NCBI GenBank assembly: GCA_016795155.1
Contig: JAEUIE010000005.1
Span: forward strand, 1-64,000
Length of the DNA stretch: 64,000 nucleotides
Reading direction: 5' to 3'
DNA from: Planctomycetia bacterium
GTDB taxonomy: Bacteria; Planctomycetota; Planctomycetia; Gemmatales; HRBIN36
This document shows, piece after piece, positions 43,360 to 53,327 of the stretch. The position numbers were made by a program, and so were the translations under genes. Under the pieces are notes generated by a model. It had not been told where the DNA came from and ran no database searches. It saw only the letters and a list, made by a program, of their open reading frames with translations. Each line of letters starts with the position of its first letter. The first letter of the stretch is position 1.

Positions 43360-46278
43360 ATGTCACATGCTGGTTGGCACCAATTAATTCCTAAGGATGA
43401 TTACTTAAAAGGTGACTCCGAGTTTCACATCAATGCTTATTCCGAATATATGCCGCCGCCTCGCGTTGGCTGGAAGCCTTATGGCCCGGTACCTATCAAC
43501 AATTATTTGTTTTCGCGAGATGACCCTTATGGATGGAAAGTACATGAGTTTGATGAGGCATTAGAGCTTCAACCTGGTCTTCATCAAATTGCCAGGGATC
43601 TTCTCAGACGACTGAAACGATTACAGGATGGAAACCCAGACACGGGTTTACCCAGGCACATCAGTCGAGAAAACCCCTTTTGGCCTGCCGAGTTAGCTCA
43701 GGCGAATCTCAAGAACGATCCATGTGTTCTGTTATTGCCTATATCTCTTTCACGAACGCAGGATGATAAAGGTCGAGTACGCTGGACACTCTTTGGCAAC
43801 AGCGAACAAGGTCCAAGCAAGGCCTTCTGGAAAAGCTTTTATACAGCACCGGGTGTAGAAGCGCCGGCAGAGGATGGCATTCAATTTTTCTGCCGTTTGT
43901 TGAACTCAGTCTATGGAATATCCGTTTCTGATAGCAATGACTTACGCCAGGCTGGTTTACGAATCCTTACCGATGATAAACCCGATTTCCCATTCTGGAG
44001 TGAAGGGGAATTGCCCTCGTGGACCAAGCCGTTTCAATTTCAGGATGATGAACCAAGCGAGGCAGTGAAGTATCTGGTAACGTTTCGACCATTCGGGCGC
44101 ATGCCTGTCGCAGTGCGTGAAGGCTATCTGAAAGGTCGCCTGGCCTTGCTTCCGTTTCCTGGCAGTCTGGTCTTCTGGGGAGTAGACCGTGCTCGCCGTA
44201 TTTATCCACAGTTGCCGCTTGGTTTACAAATCCCGTTACTGGCTAATGTTGATTATCATGAATCGCCCATAGGCATTCGTGTTCCACAATCTGGCTTGTT
44301 CCATCAGCCCACCAGTGAGCAACCAGAGTACGCTAATACCGCTGGGCATCTGAGAAACACTTTCAAACGAACACACCGCTGGCAGAAGATTCTGCGCGAT
44401 CAGGATCAGATTGAACTGATCGGACAGGAATCCTCCCTTCTGAATGTCTGGTTTAGTACCGTTCCCGAAGATCTGGGATTGTATGGCAAACCTATGGCTC
44501 GCAATGTTCAGATCTGGACTCAGAAGCCGGAATTACTCTTGGACGGCCCCAACGCTTCACCATCTCAAATCAAAAAAACCATACGTGCAGTGAAAGCAGG
44601 CGGAGTGTTCGGCTATCGTTTCCTGTTTCCGGCCATGCGCGTCGGTCATCATGAAGTGTATTGGCATCGGCCACTGGTGGCTTTTCGTAATTCTGCAGGC
44701 GAAACAGCTGTCGTGGACGATGCTCCGTTGGGATATTTTACAGCCTACGATGCGGAGAAACCACGACTGGAAAGAGCCATCGAACTTTGGCCAAGGATGC
44801 AGAAACGCGATGTGCTGATGACAGCTTTGGAAGGCGAGGACTACACCCGTAAGCGACAAGTGCCCATTCAGGTTCGAAATGTTAGAAAACTGACTCATGC
44901 CTATGCACTGTTTGGCGCTAAACCACTGCCTGTCCAATTTGCCCGGCGTATCATGGGGCTTGATCGTGAGGGAGCGGGCAAACGCTGGTTAGCGAAACTG
45001 CCTGAACAGGTGGCGAACCGCATCCGCGAAATAGTCGTGCCCGATCAGTCACCAGAACTGAAAATCAAAGCTGGACGGATTCCTGAATCCCTGACCTATT
45101 CGAATACTGCCAATCGCTCCTTCGAAGTAGATTACTGGAAGACGATAGCCTCGCTGGCTGAATCTCCGCTCATCAACAAGAACAATGCCGATTGTGTGCT
45201 GGATGAGGCAACGCAACAGGTCATACCCTATCACGAGCGCCAGTTGGATCAGTTAGGTGACGATCTTCTGGCGTACTACCAGAAGGCAATCAAGGCAGCC
45301 AGGATGACAGGAAAAGCTCTGGCAGGGGATGTACCTTTCCAATGGCGAACCGATGCTGATTATTCCTGGATGGGTGGCTGGCGTAAAAACGAGAAAACAC
45401 GTGCAGAGCGCAATTTGCTCATCATGATTCCTGGACGTAATTGTTCTGAAGCGGTTATTATGGCCGATCATTACGATACGGCGTTTATGGAGGATAAGTA
45501 CGAAACGGAACGTGGCGGAACTGGAGCGCGCCTGGCGGCATGTGGCGCTGACGATAATTATTCCGCCACTGCATCACTGATGCTGGCTGCCCCGATTTTT
45601 CTCGAAATGAGCCGACAAGGCAAACTGGGATGTGACATCTGGCTTGTCCACCTGACGGGCGAGGAATTTCCAGCCGATTGCCTGGGTGCCAGAGCGCTCG
45701 CTGCCAGGCTTGTCAGTCGTTCGTTAAAGTTACGATTGCCAAATGGCAAGACCAGGGATTTATCCAAAGTCACCGTACGCGGTCTCTATGTCTCAGACAT
45801 GATCGCCTACAACCATGATCATGAACGCGACATCTTTCAGATTTCGCCAGGCAACGAACCCGCTTCGATGTGGTTGGCCTACCAGGCCCATATCGCAAAT
45901 GAGATCTGGAATACTTCCGTACCATATTGGAACAAAAGCCAAAAAAGACTTGGACTGCCACGAAGTCGCCGCAGTCCCCATGGAGCTGCTATTCCCGAAA
46001 TGGCCCCATTTCTTGAGCTGTCCGGTCATGTAAGGGTGCCTTCCGATCCCAAAAGCACGCTCTTCAATACAGACGCACAGATCTTTTCTGATGTAGGCGT
46101 GCCCTGTGTGCTCTTTATGGAGAATTATGACATCAATCGCACGGGTTACCACGACACACACGATACGATGGAGAATATCGATCTGGATTATGGAGCAGCG
46201 GTTTGCGCCATCACTATCGAATCTGTGGCACGGGCGGCAAAACCAGAAACAGTACACTATGATCTGACTACAACATAA
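43360..46278 (+). CDS. Large protein with C-terminal M28-type metallopeptidase domain
   Basis: The 972-residue product starts at ATG 43360 after GGAGA and has no signal peptide. The first 650 residues are of unknown fold. The last 270 match an M28-like zinc peptidase: His and Asp in ADHYDTAF, GADDNYSATASLM, the Glu pair in HLTGEEFPADCLGA, an Asp in YVSDMIAYNHDHERD and the last His in GYHDTHDTMENID. The pattern suggests a two-zinc aminopeptidase. The large extra N-terminal part might be an inhibitory or substrate-selecting domain. Confidence 0.8.
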   Translation: MSHAGWHQLIPKDDYLKGDSEFHINAYSEYMPPPRVGWKPYGPVPINNYLFSRDDPYGWKVHEFDEALELQPGLHQIARDLLRRLKRLQDGNPDTGLPRHISRENPFWPAELAQANLKNDPCVLLLPISLSRTQDDKGRVRWTLFGNSEQGPSKAFWKSFYTAPGVEAPAEDGIQFFCRLLNSVYGISVSDSNDLRQAGLRILTDDKPDFPFWSEGELPSWTKPFQFQDDEPSEAVKYLVTFRPFGRMPVAVREGYLKGRLALLPFPGSLVFWGVDRARRIYPQLPLGLQIPLLANVDYHESPIGIRVPQSGLFHQPTSEQPEYANTAGHLRNTFKRTHRWQKILRDQDQIELIGQESSLLNVWFSTVPEDLGLYGKPMARNVQIWTQKPELLLDGPNASPSQIKKTIRAVKAGGVFGYRFLFPAMRVGHHEVYWHRPLVAFRNSAGETAVVDDAPLGYFTAYDAEKPRLERAIELWPRMQKRDVLMTALEGEDYTRKRQVPIQVRNVRKLTHAYALFGAKPLPVQFARRIMGLDREGAGKRWLAKLPEQVANRIREIVVPDQSPELKIKAGRIPESLTYSNTANRSFEVDYWKTIASLAESPLINKNNADCVLDEATQQVIPYHERQLDQLGDDLLAYYQKAIKAARMTGKALAGDVPFQWRTDADYSWMGGWRKNEKTRAERNLLIMIPGRNCSEAVIMADHYDTAFMEDKYETERGGTGARLAACGADDNYSATASLMLAAPIFLEMSRQGKLGCDIWLVHLTGEEFPADCLGARALAARLVSRSLKLRLPNGKTRDLSKVTVRGLYVSDMIAYNHDHERDIFQISPGNEPASMWLAYQAHIANEIWNTSVPYWNKSQKRLGLPRSRRSPHGAAIPEMAPFLELSGHVRVPSDPKSTLFNTDAQIFSDVGVPCVLFMENYDINRTGYHDTHDTMENIDLDYGAAVCAITIESVARAAKPETVHYDLTTT

Positions 46279-46306
46279 CTAACTACTTGTTTCAGGAGTT
46301 GCATTC

Positions 46307-46777
46307 TTGATTCGTGCCACTGTGCCTGCTGATACGCCAGAATTACTTGCACTTGCAGAAGGTACACTCGTCTTTAAGCCGCATGAGATTGTAGCTTTGA
46401 ACGAGGTGCTTGATGATTACCATGATACCAATCACGCAGAACAGCATCGCTGTGTTACTGTGGAAGAAGATGGACAGATTATCGGCTTTGCCTACTACGC
46501 ACCTGCCGCTATGACTGAACGCACCTGGTATCTCTACTGGATCGCTGTTCGAGTGGATATTCAAACCAAAGGGACTGGCTCGAGGCTCATGGCACATGTC
46601 GAAGAAGACATCCGAAACAAGCAGGGCAGGCTGTTGCTGATAGAAACTTCGTCCCTGCCTCATTATTCGCTGACACGTCGCTTCTACGAGAAGTTGAACT
46701 ATGAAAAAGAAGCGGTGATTCGCGATTTCTACGCAGACCACGACGATCTGGTGGTTTTTCGCAAGCGACTCAATTAA
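46307..46777 (+). CDS. GNAT-family N-acetyltransferase
   Basis: The start is TTG at 46307, eight bases after AGGAG, and there is no usable ATG upstream of residue 67. The 156-residue product has the GNAT core: strand ADTPELLALAEG, a YWIAVRVDIQTKGTGSRLMAHVEEDIR acetyl-CoA loop, and RRFYEKLNYEKEAVIRDFY. It lies 28 bases after the M28 gene and may be co-transcribed. The substrate is unknown. Confidence 0.87.
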   Translation: MIRATVPADTPELLALAEGTLVFKPHEIVALNEVLDDYHDTNHAEQHRCVTVEEDGQIIGFAYYAPAAMTERTWYLYWIAVRVDIQTKGTGSRLMAHVEEDIRNKQGRLLLIETSSLPHYSLTRRFYEKLNYEKEAVIRDFYADHDDLVVFRKRLN

Positions 46778-47040
46778 TTGAGAACTTCATGCAATTTGTT
46801 AAAGAAATCATCAAAAATGGACAGGCAAGAAGTTCAGAGCTGAGTTGATAATTCGTGGTAACCTACATTTGATACCTTCAGCAAGTGTTACCCAGCTTGC
46901 CAGACTTCTCAGGCATGCTGTCTATTCCGTCTGAATAGAAGTAATCAAAGGTGCCGAAATTTACAAAGATGCTGCATGGATGCGTGCATCGGGAGTTCAC
47001 CCCTTCAGCCAGGCAATTGGCATTGTGGTCAGGAGGACCC

Positions 47041-49437
47041 ATGTCTCTGCGCAACAAATCTTCGTTGAAATCAGCAAAATTACTGGCTGTTGTGGGTGCC
47101 ACAAGCTTATGGGCAGGCATCCTGCATGCTCAAGAGGGCAAGCAGGTAGCAGTGGCGCCACCAGAAAAACCAAAAGTGGTTGCCCATCTGCCCGAAGCAG
47201 TGATTTACTTTGACCCCATGGTGGAACGGGTACAGGATGTTGCCCCAGTAGTTCCGGCAGTCCCCACCCAGCCACAATCAACACAAAGCGGATTAGGCTT
47301 ATCAGCCGACATTCAGCAGGCACTGAATGCCAGCCCGCAGAGCAGCACCACCGGTAGCCTGGCTGGTTCCGGCGCCAGTGCTGAGCGTGTATCAGCTGCT
47401 GCTTCGCCTGGTAGCACGGGTGTCATCGGTGGTTCGCAATCACAGTTGTTGGCCAGTACTGATGCAGGTGATTTGCTGGCACGCAGTGGTACCGGTATTG
47501 AAGCACAACGCCGTTCGCCCATTGCCAATGAAGCCCGCATCCGAGGTTACCGATTAGGGCAGATCAACACCTGGGCTGATGGTGGCTTTTGGTTCCCTGC
47601 ACGCAATGATATGGATACATTCCTGAGCAAGATTGATTCAGGCCTCATCCGTGACGTGATTGTGTACAAAGGACCTTACTCAGCTCGATATGGTCCAGGG
47701 TTCGCATTTATTGACATTGAAACCAACGATACGCCCCGCTACCAGAACGGTACGGAATGGCATGGGCGAACTGCTTCAACGTACAAGGATAACGGCGAGC
47801 AGTTCTATGGCAGGCAATCGATCTTCGGCGGTGGATCAGACTGGGGCATGCGGATGAGTTACGGCCACCGAACTGGAAATGATTACACGATGGGTAATGG
47901 TGAACAACTGCCCACCAGTTACAATGCACGCGATGTTGACTTTGTCTATGGCTTCGACCCGACAGCCAATTCAAAAGTGGAATTTGGCTACATCAGGCTG
48001 GATCAGACCGGTCTGGAATTCCCTGGGCAGGTTTTTGATACCAGCCTGCTGATGACCGATGGCTGGCGTGCCCGTTACTTGCTGAGCAATCAACGGTATT
48101 TCGATCAATTGGAAGTTCTTGGATGGTACAATCAGACCAGTTTTAAAGGTAATGCACAGGGTTCAGGAAAGCGTCAACAAATTCCTGAACTCAACGAAAG
48201 TGGCTTTATCGGTTTTACTGATGGCCAGATTTCGACGGGTGGTGTACAGTCTGCAATTACCTGGGGTCGAGCCAACGATGTGCAGTGGACCATTGGTAGC
48301 GATTGGCGTTATCTGAGTCAGCGGCTCAATGAGTATGATCGTCTTTTCGAAATTCCCTGCGATCTGAATTATCCGGTGCCTCGCACCGAACAGACCAATA
48401 CGGCTGGTTTCTTCTTCGAGAATCGAACCCCTGTCAACCAACGCCTGACACTGAAGTTTGGTGGTAGAGTGGACTTCATGAATTCGAATGTAGTTGCAGT
48501 CCCGCCTGGCTTTGGAGAACCAGATTGTGGCTGCGGCTGCGATCATTCAACGGCGATTGCAGACGCTCTGGGAGTAGACAGGCTTGATCGTGACTTCACG
48601 CTGTGGCTGACCTATGCGAATGCTGAATATCTGATGACCGATAACATCACTTTGCTGGGTGGTATTGGTTATTCGATGAGGCCAGGTACTCCCACGGAAC
48701 TCTATGCTGTGGGGCCATTCCTGGCATCGTTGCAACAGGGTTTCACTTCGGTTTTGGGCAACCCGGAACTCGAGCCTGAAAAACTGTTCCAGATTGATAT
48801 AGGATTCAAAGCCAACTATGAACGTTTCCGTGGTGGGTTAAATTTCTTCCACGCATGGGTGAACGACTATGTAACGTTTGCAGCGATTGGAGATGTGCAG
48901 GGGAAAATCGTGCTGGAAGCAAACGATGCCTTGCAGGTTCGCTTTGTAAACACGGGGCTGGCAACCCTGTATGGTGGTGAAGCCTATGCAGAATATGATC
49001 TGAGCGATGTTCTGACACCTTTCGCCACGCTGACATACGTTCGCGGCCAGGATCATACTCGTGGTAATCGAGGCAATCCGCTTCTGGGTTTACCAAATCC
49101 TGATTCAGAACCATTGCCCATGATTACACCTCTTGATTCACGTTTTGGTGTTCGACTGCATGAACCCGGCAAGAATCCAACCTATGGTCTGGATGTAATC
49201 TGGCGTGTGGTCGATAGCCAGAACATGGTGGCTGCTTCGTTGCTGGAGCAGCCTACGGCCAGCTTCCAGGTCTGGGACATGCGGGCCTACTGGCAGATGA
49301 AGGAAGGCGTATTGCTGACTGCCGGTATGGAAAACGCATTTAACGTCTTCTATCGAGAGCATCTCGATCTTCGAACAGGTCTGGGTGTTTTCCAGCCGGG
49401 CCGAACAGTCTATTGTGGATTGGAACTGAGATATTAA
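47041..49437 (+). CDS. TonB-dependent receptor
   Basis: ATG 47041 follows CAGGAGGACCC; the frame continues to 46951. The 798-residue product has a signal peptide, then an Ala/Ser/Pro-rich stretch to about residue 130, a plug domain (ANEARIRGYRLGQINTW, GLIRDVIVYKGPYSARYGPGFAFIDIET) and a beta-barrel that ends with RTVYCGLELRY, whose terminal Tyr fits outer-membrane proteins. No clear TonB box is visible. An external loop holds a cysteine cluster (EPDCGCGCDHS, near 500). Such receptors import siderophores, vitamins or glycans; the ligand cannot be named. Confidence 0.85.
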   Translation: MSLRNKSSLKSAKLLAVVGATSLWAGILHAQEGKQVAVAPPEKPKVVAHLPEAVIYFDPMVERVQDVAPVVPAVPTQPQSTQSGLGLSADIQQALNASPQSSTTGSLAGSGASAERVSAAASPGSTGVIGGSQSQLLASTDAGDLLARSGTGIEAQRRSPIANEARIRGYRLGQINTWADGGFWFPARNDMDTFLSKIDSGLIRDVIVYKGPYSARYGPGFAFIDIETNDTPRYQNGTEWHGRTASTYKDNGEQFYGRQSIFGGGSDWGMRMSYGHRTGNDYTMGNGEQLPTSYNARDVDFVYGFDPTANSKVEFGYIRLDQTGLEFPGQVFDTSLLMTDGWRARYLLSNQRYFDQLEVLGWYNQTSFKGNAQGSGKRQQIPELNESGFIGFTDGQISTGGVQSAITWGRANDVQWTIGSDWRYLSQRLNEYDRLFEIPCDLNYPVPRTEQTNTAGFFFENRTPVNQRLTLKFGGRVDFMNSNVVAVPPGFGEPDCGCGCDHSTAIADALGVDRLDRDFTLWLTYANAEYLMTDNITLLGGIGYSMRPGTPTELYAVGPFLASLQQGFTSVLGNPELEPEKLFQIDIGFKANYERFRGGLNFFHAWVNDYVTFAAIGDVQGKIVLEANDALQVRFVNTGLATLYGGEAYAEYDLSDVLTPFATLTYVRGQDHTRGNRGNPLLGLPNPDSEPLPMITPLDSRFGVRLHEPGKNPTYGLDVIWRVVDSQNMVAASLLEQPTASFQVWDMRAYWQMKEGVLLTAGMENAFNVFYREHLDLRTGLGVFQPGRTVYCGLELRY

Positions 49438-50108
49438 GAGGTTATTGCCGATGGTTCCTTGTTGAACCATCGGCACTGTTGTACTTCCTGTCGGACGAGT
49501 TCCATTACGTCTTCCATGGTAGGCGAAGTGCCCAGCAATTCCTGAAGCGATGTCATACGCACCTGACTGATGCCACATGGTACGATCAGCTTGAAATCAT
49601 CAAGATTGGTTGTCACATTGAGTGCGAAACCGTGGTAGGTCACTCGCTGAGAGACCGCAATACCAATGGAAGCCAGCTTGGCTTCGGTACCATCTCTCAG
49701 AGTTGTCCAGAGACCAGCATAACCAGGGCTGGGCCGAGCTGTAATGCCCAGGTGTTTCACAACTCGCAGCAGCAACTGTTCGAGTTCGCGAAGAAAATCA
49801 CCTACCTTGATGATGAGTGGAATCAGCGGGTAGCCAACTAGTTGTCCGGGGCCATGATAGGTTACATCGCCGCCTCGTTCGATGTGGTGAAATGCAATGC
49901 CTCGTTGGCGATATGCCTCTTCAGTCATTAAGAGGTTTTCTGATTTGGCAGATCGTCCCAGTGTAATGGTTCGCGGGTGTTCGAGCAGGAGTAGGGTAGG
50001 CGGACGATTTCCCGATGCAATTTCACTCAGGTATTTTTTCTGTAGTTGCCAGGCATCCAGGTAGGCAACGCGGCCAAGGCATTCAATGATCAGTGGAGGA
50101 TCAACCAT
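49434..50108 (-). CDS. lipB: Octanoyltransferase LipB
   Basis: The 224-residue enzyme has LLLEHPRTITLGRS, the RGGDVTYHGPGQLVGYP motif with the active-site neighbourhood, KLASIGIAVSQRVTYHGFALNV with the catalytic Lys, and IVPCGI with the nucleophilic Cys. It transfers octanoyl from acyl carrier protein to lipoyl domains. It shares one base with the stop of the preceding LON gene and its 3' end overlaps the TonB receptor stop. LipA is not in view. Confidence 0.93.
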   Translation of the reverse strand: MVDPPLIIECLGRVAYLDAWQLQKKYLSEIASGNRPPTLLLLEHPRTITLGRSAKSENLLMTEEAYRQRGIAFHHIERGGDVTYHGPGQLVGYPLIPLIIKVGDFLRELEQLLLRVVKHLGITARPSPGYAGLWTTLRDGTEAKLASIGIAVSQRVTYHGFALNVTTNLDDFKLIVPCGISQVRMTSLQELLGTSPTMEDVMELVRQEVQQCRWFNKEPSAITS

Positions 50109-50788
50109 TAATTTGTACTGAAATCCGGTGGATTTTTACGAGGATTGGATGTGTTTTGTTTGAATGGTTCGACGGAATGCAACAGTTCGCAGAGTTTTCG
50201 AACCCGATCAGGAACATTGAATATTTCGAGCAATTGCTGCTTCCAATCAGACAGGATGGGTAGGGCGAAGCTGACAACATCGACAATGGTTCCCAGTGGA
50301 GCCTGGCTGTGCATCAACTTGATGAACTGGCTACGCCCTTCACCTTCTTCCGACAACCAGGGAAGTACTTCTTTCTCCAGTTGATTGCGGAGTCTGCCCT
50401 CATCCATCACATGCGGGTCAGGTTGCAACTTGACCTTCGCCTGTCGATAAAGCGTGTGGGTCAGTAGTTCGTGTTCGAGTTCAATGCGGCAAAGACCACG
50501 CAGCAGAATATTGTATCTGCCATCCTCCAGTTTTTCGTGTTCATGGATGGATGCCAGGCAGCCTACCGTGTAAATGGGAAAAGTACCTTCGTAGTCTTTT
50601 TCCCACCCCTGACGGGGGAGCACCATGGCAATCAACTTGTCTTTACTCAGTGAGTCTCTTACCAGTTCCCTGTATCGCGGTTCAAAAATGTGAAAGTTCT
50701 TGAGCACATGAGGCATCATGACAAAATCAGGCAAAGGGAACAGTCGTGCTGTTCCTTCAAAGCCATCAATGTGCAGGATCGGGTTCAT
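50108..50788 (-). CDS. LON substrate-binding domain protein
   Basis: The 226-residue product is a free-standing LON domain (FPLPDFVMMPHVLKNFHIFEPRYRELV, GCLASIHEHEKLEDGRYNILLRGLCRIEL) with a helical C-terminal part; no ATPase or protease domain is attached. It starts inside the lspA stop (ATGA) and ends on the lipB start, so the three genes form one translational chain. Its role is unknown; such proteins may deliver substrates to a protease. Confidence 0.88.
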   Translation of the reverse strand: MNPILHIDGFEGTARLFPLPDFVMMPHVLKNFHIFEPRYRELVRDSLSKDKLIAMVLPRQGWEKDYEGTFPIYTVGCLASIHEHEKLEDGRYNILLRGLCRIELEHELLTHTLYRQAKVKLQPDPHVMDEGRLRNQLEKEVLPWLSEEGEGRSQFIKLMHSQAPLGTIVDVVSFALPILSDWKQQLLEIFNVPDRVRKLCELLHSVEPFKQNTSNPRKNPPDFSTN

Positions 50789-51369
50789 GCAGGTTGAGCA
50801 GTTTTTGTCTCAGGCGTTCCCACAGATTTTACAGGAGCAGGCCAGAGTAAACCATGCAGTAACAGCATAATAGCTCCACCCACCAGGAAACAATCTGCAA
50901 GGTTGAAGACAGGCCAGTTAAACGGGTAATCATTTTCGCCACGTTGATAGTAAACCCAGATCCAATCTCGTACACCACCGTAGAACAGGCGATCCATGCA
51001 ATTTCCCAAAGCTCCAGACAGAATCAATGCCAATACGATGGTGTATAAACTGTTGCGATGGTTGTGAGGCCAGAGAGCCCAGCCAACGATTCCAAGAATA
51101 GCCAGACTGCTGATGGTGATGAAAACCGCGTTGGCAGTCAGTCCCCATTGATTGCCCAGGCTGAAGAGTGCTCCTTTATTCAAGGGAGAGTTTTTCAAAA
51201 GGCTGAACACTGGAGGGATTATGTCTGTCCTGACAATGATGGCGTTTTGCCGTTCCTCATCACTCAAGGTTCCGGAGAAATAATTCTTAGAAGTCCAATC
51301 TGCTAGGAAGCCCAGGGCAGCAATGAGGAAGAAGGTGACTAACCATTTAAAGGAGGGGTATGTTTTCAC
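50785..51369 (-). CDS. lspA: Lipoprotein signal peptidase
   Basis: The gene starts with GTG at 51369. The 194-residue product has four membrane helices and the two aspartate motifs of signal peptidase II: ALGNCMDRLFYGGVRDWI and FNLADCFLVGGA, plus NKGALFSLG, the conserved N-x-G-x-x-F region. It removes signal peptides from prolipoproteins. An extra loop of about 25 residues after helix 1 (SGTLSDEERQNAI) is longer than in E. coli. It heads the lspA-LON-lipB operon. Confidence 0.92.
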   Translation of the reverse strand: MKTYPSFKWLVTFFLIAALGFLADWTSKNYFSGTLSDEERQNAIIVRTDIIPPVFSLLKNSPLNKGALFSLGNQWGLTANAVFITISSLAILGIVGWALWPHNHRNSLYTIVLALILSGALGNCMDRLFYGGVRDWIWVYYQRGENDYPFNWPVFNLADCFLVGGAIMLLLHGLLWPAPVKSVGTPETKTAQPA

Positions 51370-51538
51370 GCTGACGAGTCCTTATCCAGTCATTCTGAAG
51401 AAAGAGGCTATTGCCATAGGGAGGTATGACGTATTCTGGAAGGGCTGGCAAGCTCATTATACCCAATCAAGTATTCAGAAGTTCCTGGCTATCATACCTT
51501 GCCACCAGCAACAGGAACACTGACAATGATAACCTATC

Positions 51539-51610
51539 GGGCGTTTAGCACAGCGGTAGTGCACCTCGCTTACACCGAGGGGGTCACAGGTTCGAATCCT
51601 GTAGCGCCCA
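51539..51610 (+). tRNA. tRNA-Val(TAC)
   Basis: The 72-base sequence folds as a complete cloverleaf: acceptor GGGCGTT/AGCGCCC, D arm with AGCGGTAGT, anticodon stem CCTCG/CGAGG around CTTACAC (anticodon TAC), T arm ACAGG/CCTGT around TTCGAAT, discriminator A. CCA is not encoded. Confidence 0.95.
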
Positions 51611-51683
51611 CTCTTTACCAGTGGCCTGAAACTTCATAAAGTATCAAGCCAATTCCATTTGCATCAATTGCCAGGAAACCGTT

Positions 51684-51923
51684 ATGGGTAAGCGTGGAGA
51701 TCGATTTCGTCTGCGTGCTGTCAAGCAGAAAGAAGCCAAGGCAATCAATGGCCCCCGCAAAGCTGCAGAACGTGTACGTCGCGAAAAGCGGATGATGACC
51801 ATTTTGAATGCAGCCAAACCACCCTATTCCAAAGTGGTACGCAACTGGTTATCCAATCTGCTGGGTAAACCTGAAATGCATATTACCGATGCTGATGTGA
51901 AGGCAGTTCTTGCCAAGAAGTAG
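51684..51923 (+). CDS. Small basic protein of unknown function
   Basis: The 79-residue product starts at ATG 51684. It is strongly basic (GKRGDRFRLRAVKQKEAK, RKAAERVRREKRM) and ends in a short helical domain (PPYSKVVRNWLSNLLGK, ITDADVKAVLAKK). It could bind RNA or the ribosome, but the family is not recognised. It stands between tRNA-Val and a strong terminator. Confidence 0.65.
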   Translation: MGKRGDRFRLRAVKQKEAKAINGPRKAAERVRREKRMMTILNAAKPPYSKVVRNWLSNLLGKPEMHITDADVKAVLAKK

Positions 51924-51943
51924 TATCAGCCATTGAGTAGATT

Positions 51944-51969
51944 GAGCCTGGAGTATCCAGGCTCTTTTT
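51944..51969 (+). terminator. Rho-independent terminator
   Basis: A perfect 8-bp stem GAGCCTGG/CCAGGCTC with an AGTAT loop is followed by TTTTTATTT. It ends the small basic protein transcript and faces the end of the MFS gene. Confidence 0.88.
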
Positions 51970-51977
51970 ATTTGTCA

Positions 51978-53327
51978 TTATTCATTGATGACGGATGTTG
52001 TCGCCGTCGTTGCATCAACTTCTTCCTCGATCAGTTGATGGGCAGGTTGCGTAACTGCACGCAGCCTCCTGTCGTCGCTGAGCGACCAGACGACAACGGC
52101 AATGGCAGCAGCTGAAGCCAGTATTCCTCCAAGAAGTGCATTGACTCCGAAGAGAACAAACAACTGCGTTCCGATCCAGGGCATGATTAATCCACGAATG
52201 CCGTTGAGCCAGAAATGGATGCCGTTGTACATGGGAACATCAGCTGCAGAGGGCGCAAACTGGACCGAGGCCAGTGCCCAGGTTACCTGCCCGCCACCTT
52301 CAGCAACACCACGCAGTACGCTGGCAACGATGATCAAGTGTGGCACAGACCAGACGATACCGGCAAAGTAAAAGAGAAGGTAAATCGTCATGACTGATGC
52401 AATAAAGAAACGTGCCTGTTCGATGCCCATCTGATCCATGAGCCGACCCCAGATCGGGGAGGTAACAGCCAGAAAGGTTTGTGGCACAACTGCAAGCCAG
52501 AGTGCTAATTCCAGCGAGGAAAACCCCAGATCCTCCTTGCACATCACCAGCACCAGATGGACAGACAGGAAGAAAGCTGAGCCAGATAGGAAATATCCAA
52601 GTTGAAATCGTCGATAAGCGTGGTCATTTTTTAGAATCTGTTTGACTGCCCGGTAAGCGCTTCCAAGAGTACTGACTGATTCCTGTACGGCTTGAGGTGG
52701 TTTCACTTTAGCATAGGCCAGGCATGCAACGAATCCGAATAATGCAGCCAGTGGACACAACCAGCGGTAATTCTCTGCACTGTATCCCCGTTCTTCATCG
52801 ACGAGATAGCCGATAGCAATGACCACCAGCACCATGGAAATGAAATTCCAGAACACCAGCCAGCCTAATACACGGCCACGCATGGTGCGCGGATACGTGG
52901 CATGATACAGGCTCGATTGCCCCATTCTCATGGCTGAAAATGCCAACTGGCTGATGGCGATAAATAGTGTGAACCAGTCGGCGGCGGTTCCGCAGGGCAA
53001 ATACTCCACCAATGGCGTTAAGAGTAATGGAACGTTGGCCCAGATAGCCATGCGGAGAACCAGTTTCTGCATGCCCCATCGTGCGCCCAGTCGAGCCCAG
53101 AGCGGGCCGATGAATGCGCCGCATGGGAATGCACAGGTCATGATGGTGATATGCCACTGGTTGGCATGCAGGCTCTTGAGTGCAATGACATGGGCGGCGT
53201 AAAGGATGGTGCCCATGAATACGCCATTGAGCGCATTGAAAATGCACTCCATGCGTAAGTTGTACTTTAATCGTTGCAGTGACGATTCAGAACTTTGGTC
53301 TGCAACCGGTGCGTCATGAGCTGCCAT
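51978..53327 (-). CDS. MFS-type membrane transporter
   Basis: Start 53327 (MAAHDAPVADQ) is chosen; the frame continues to 53396. The 449-residue product has twelve hydrophobic segments, with the inter-helix 2-3 motif seen as GPLWARLGARWGMQKLVL and a matching second-half loop GRLMDQMGIEQARFF. Substrate unknown. It converges on the terminator after the small basic protein gene. Confidence 0.85.
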   Translation of the reverse strand: MAAHDAPVADQSSESSLQRLKYNLRMECIFNALNGVFMGTILYAAHVIALKSLHANQWHITIMTCAFPCGAFIGPLWARLGARWGMQKLVLRMAIWANVPLLLTPLVEYLPCGTAADWFTLFIAISQLAFSAMRMGQSSLYHATYPRTMRGRVLGWLVFWNFISMVLVVIAIGYLVDEERGYSAENYRWLCPLAALFGFVACLAYAKVKPPQAVQESVSTLGSAYRAVKQILKNDHAYRRFQLGYFLSGSAFFLSVHLVLVMCKEDLGFSSLELALWLAVVPQTFLAVTSPIWGRLMDQMGIEQARFFIASVMTIYLLFYFAGIVWSVPHLIIVASVLRGVAEGGGQVTWALASVQFAPSAADVPMYNGIHFWLNGIRGLIMPWIGTQLFVLFGVNALLGGILASAAAIAVVVWSLSDDRRLRAVTQPAHQLIEEEVDATTATTSVINE

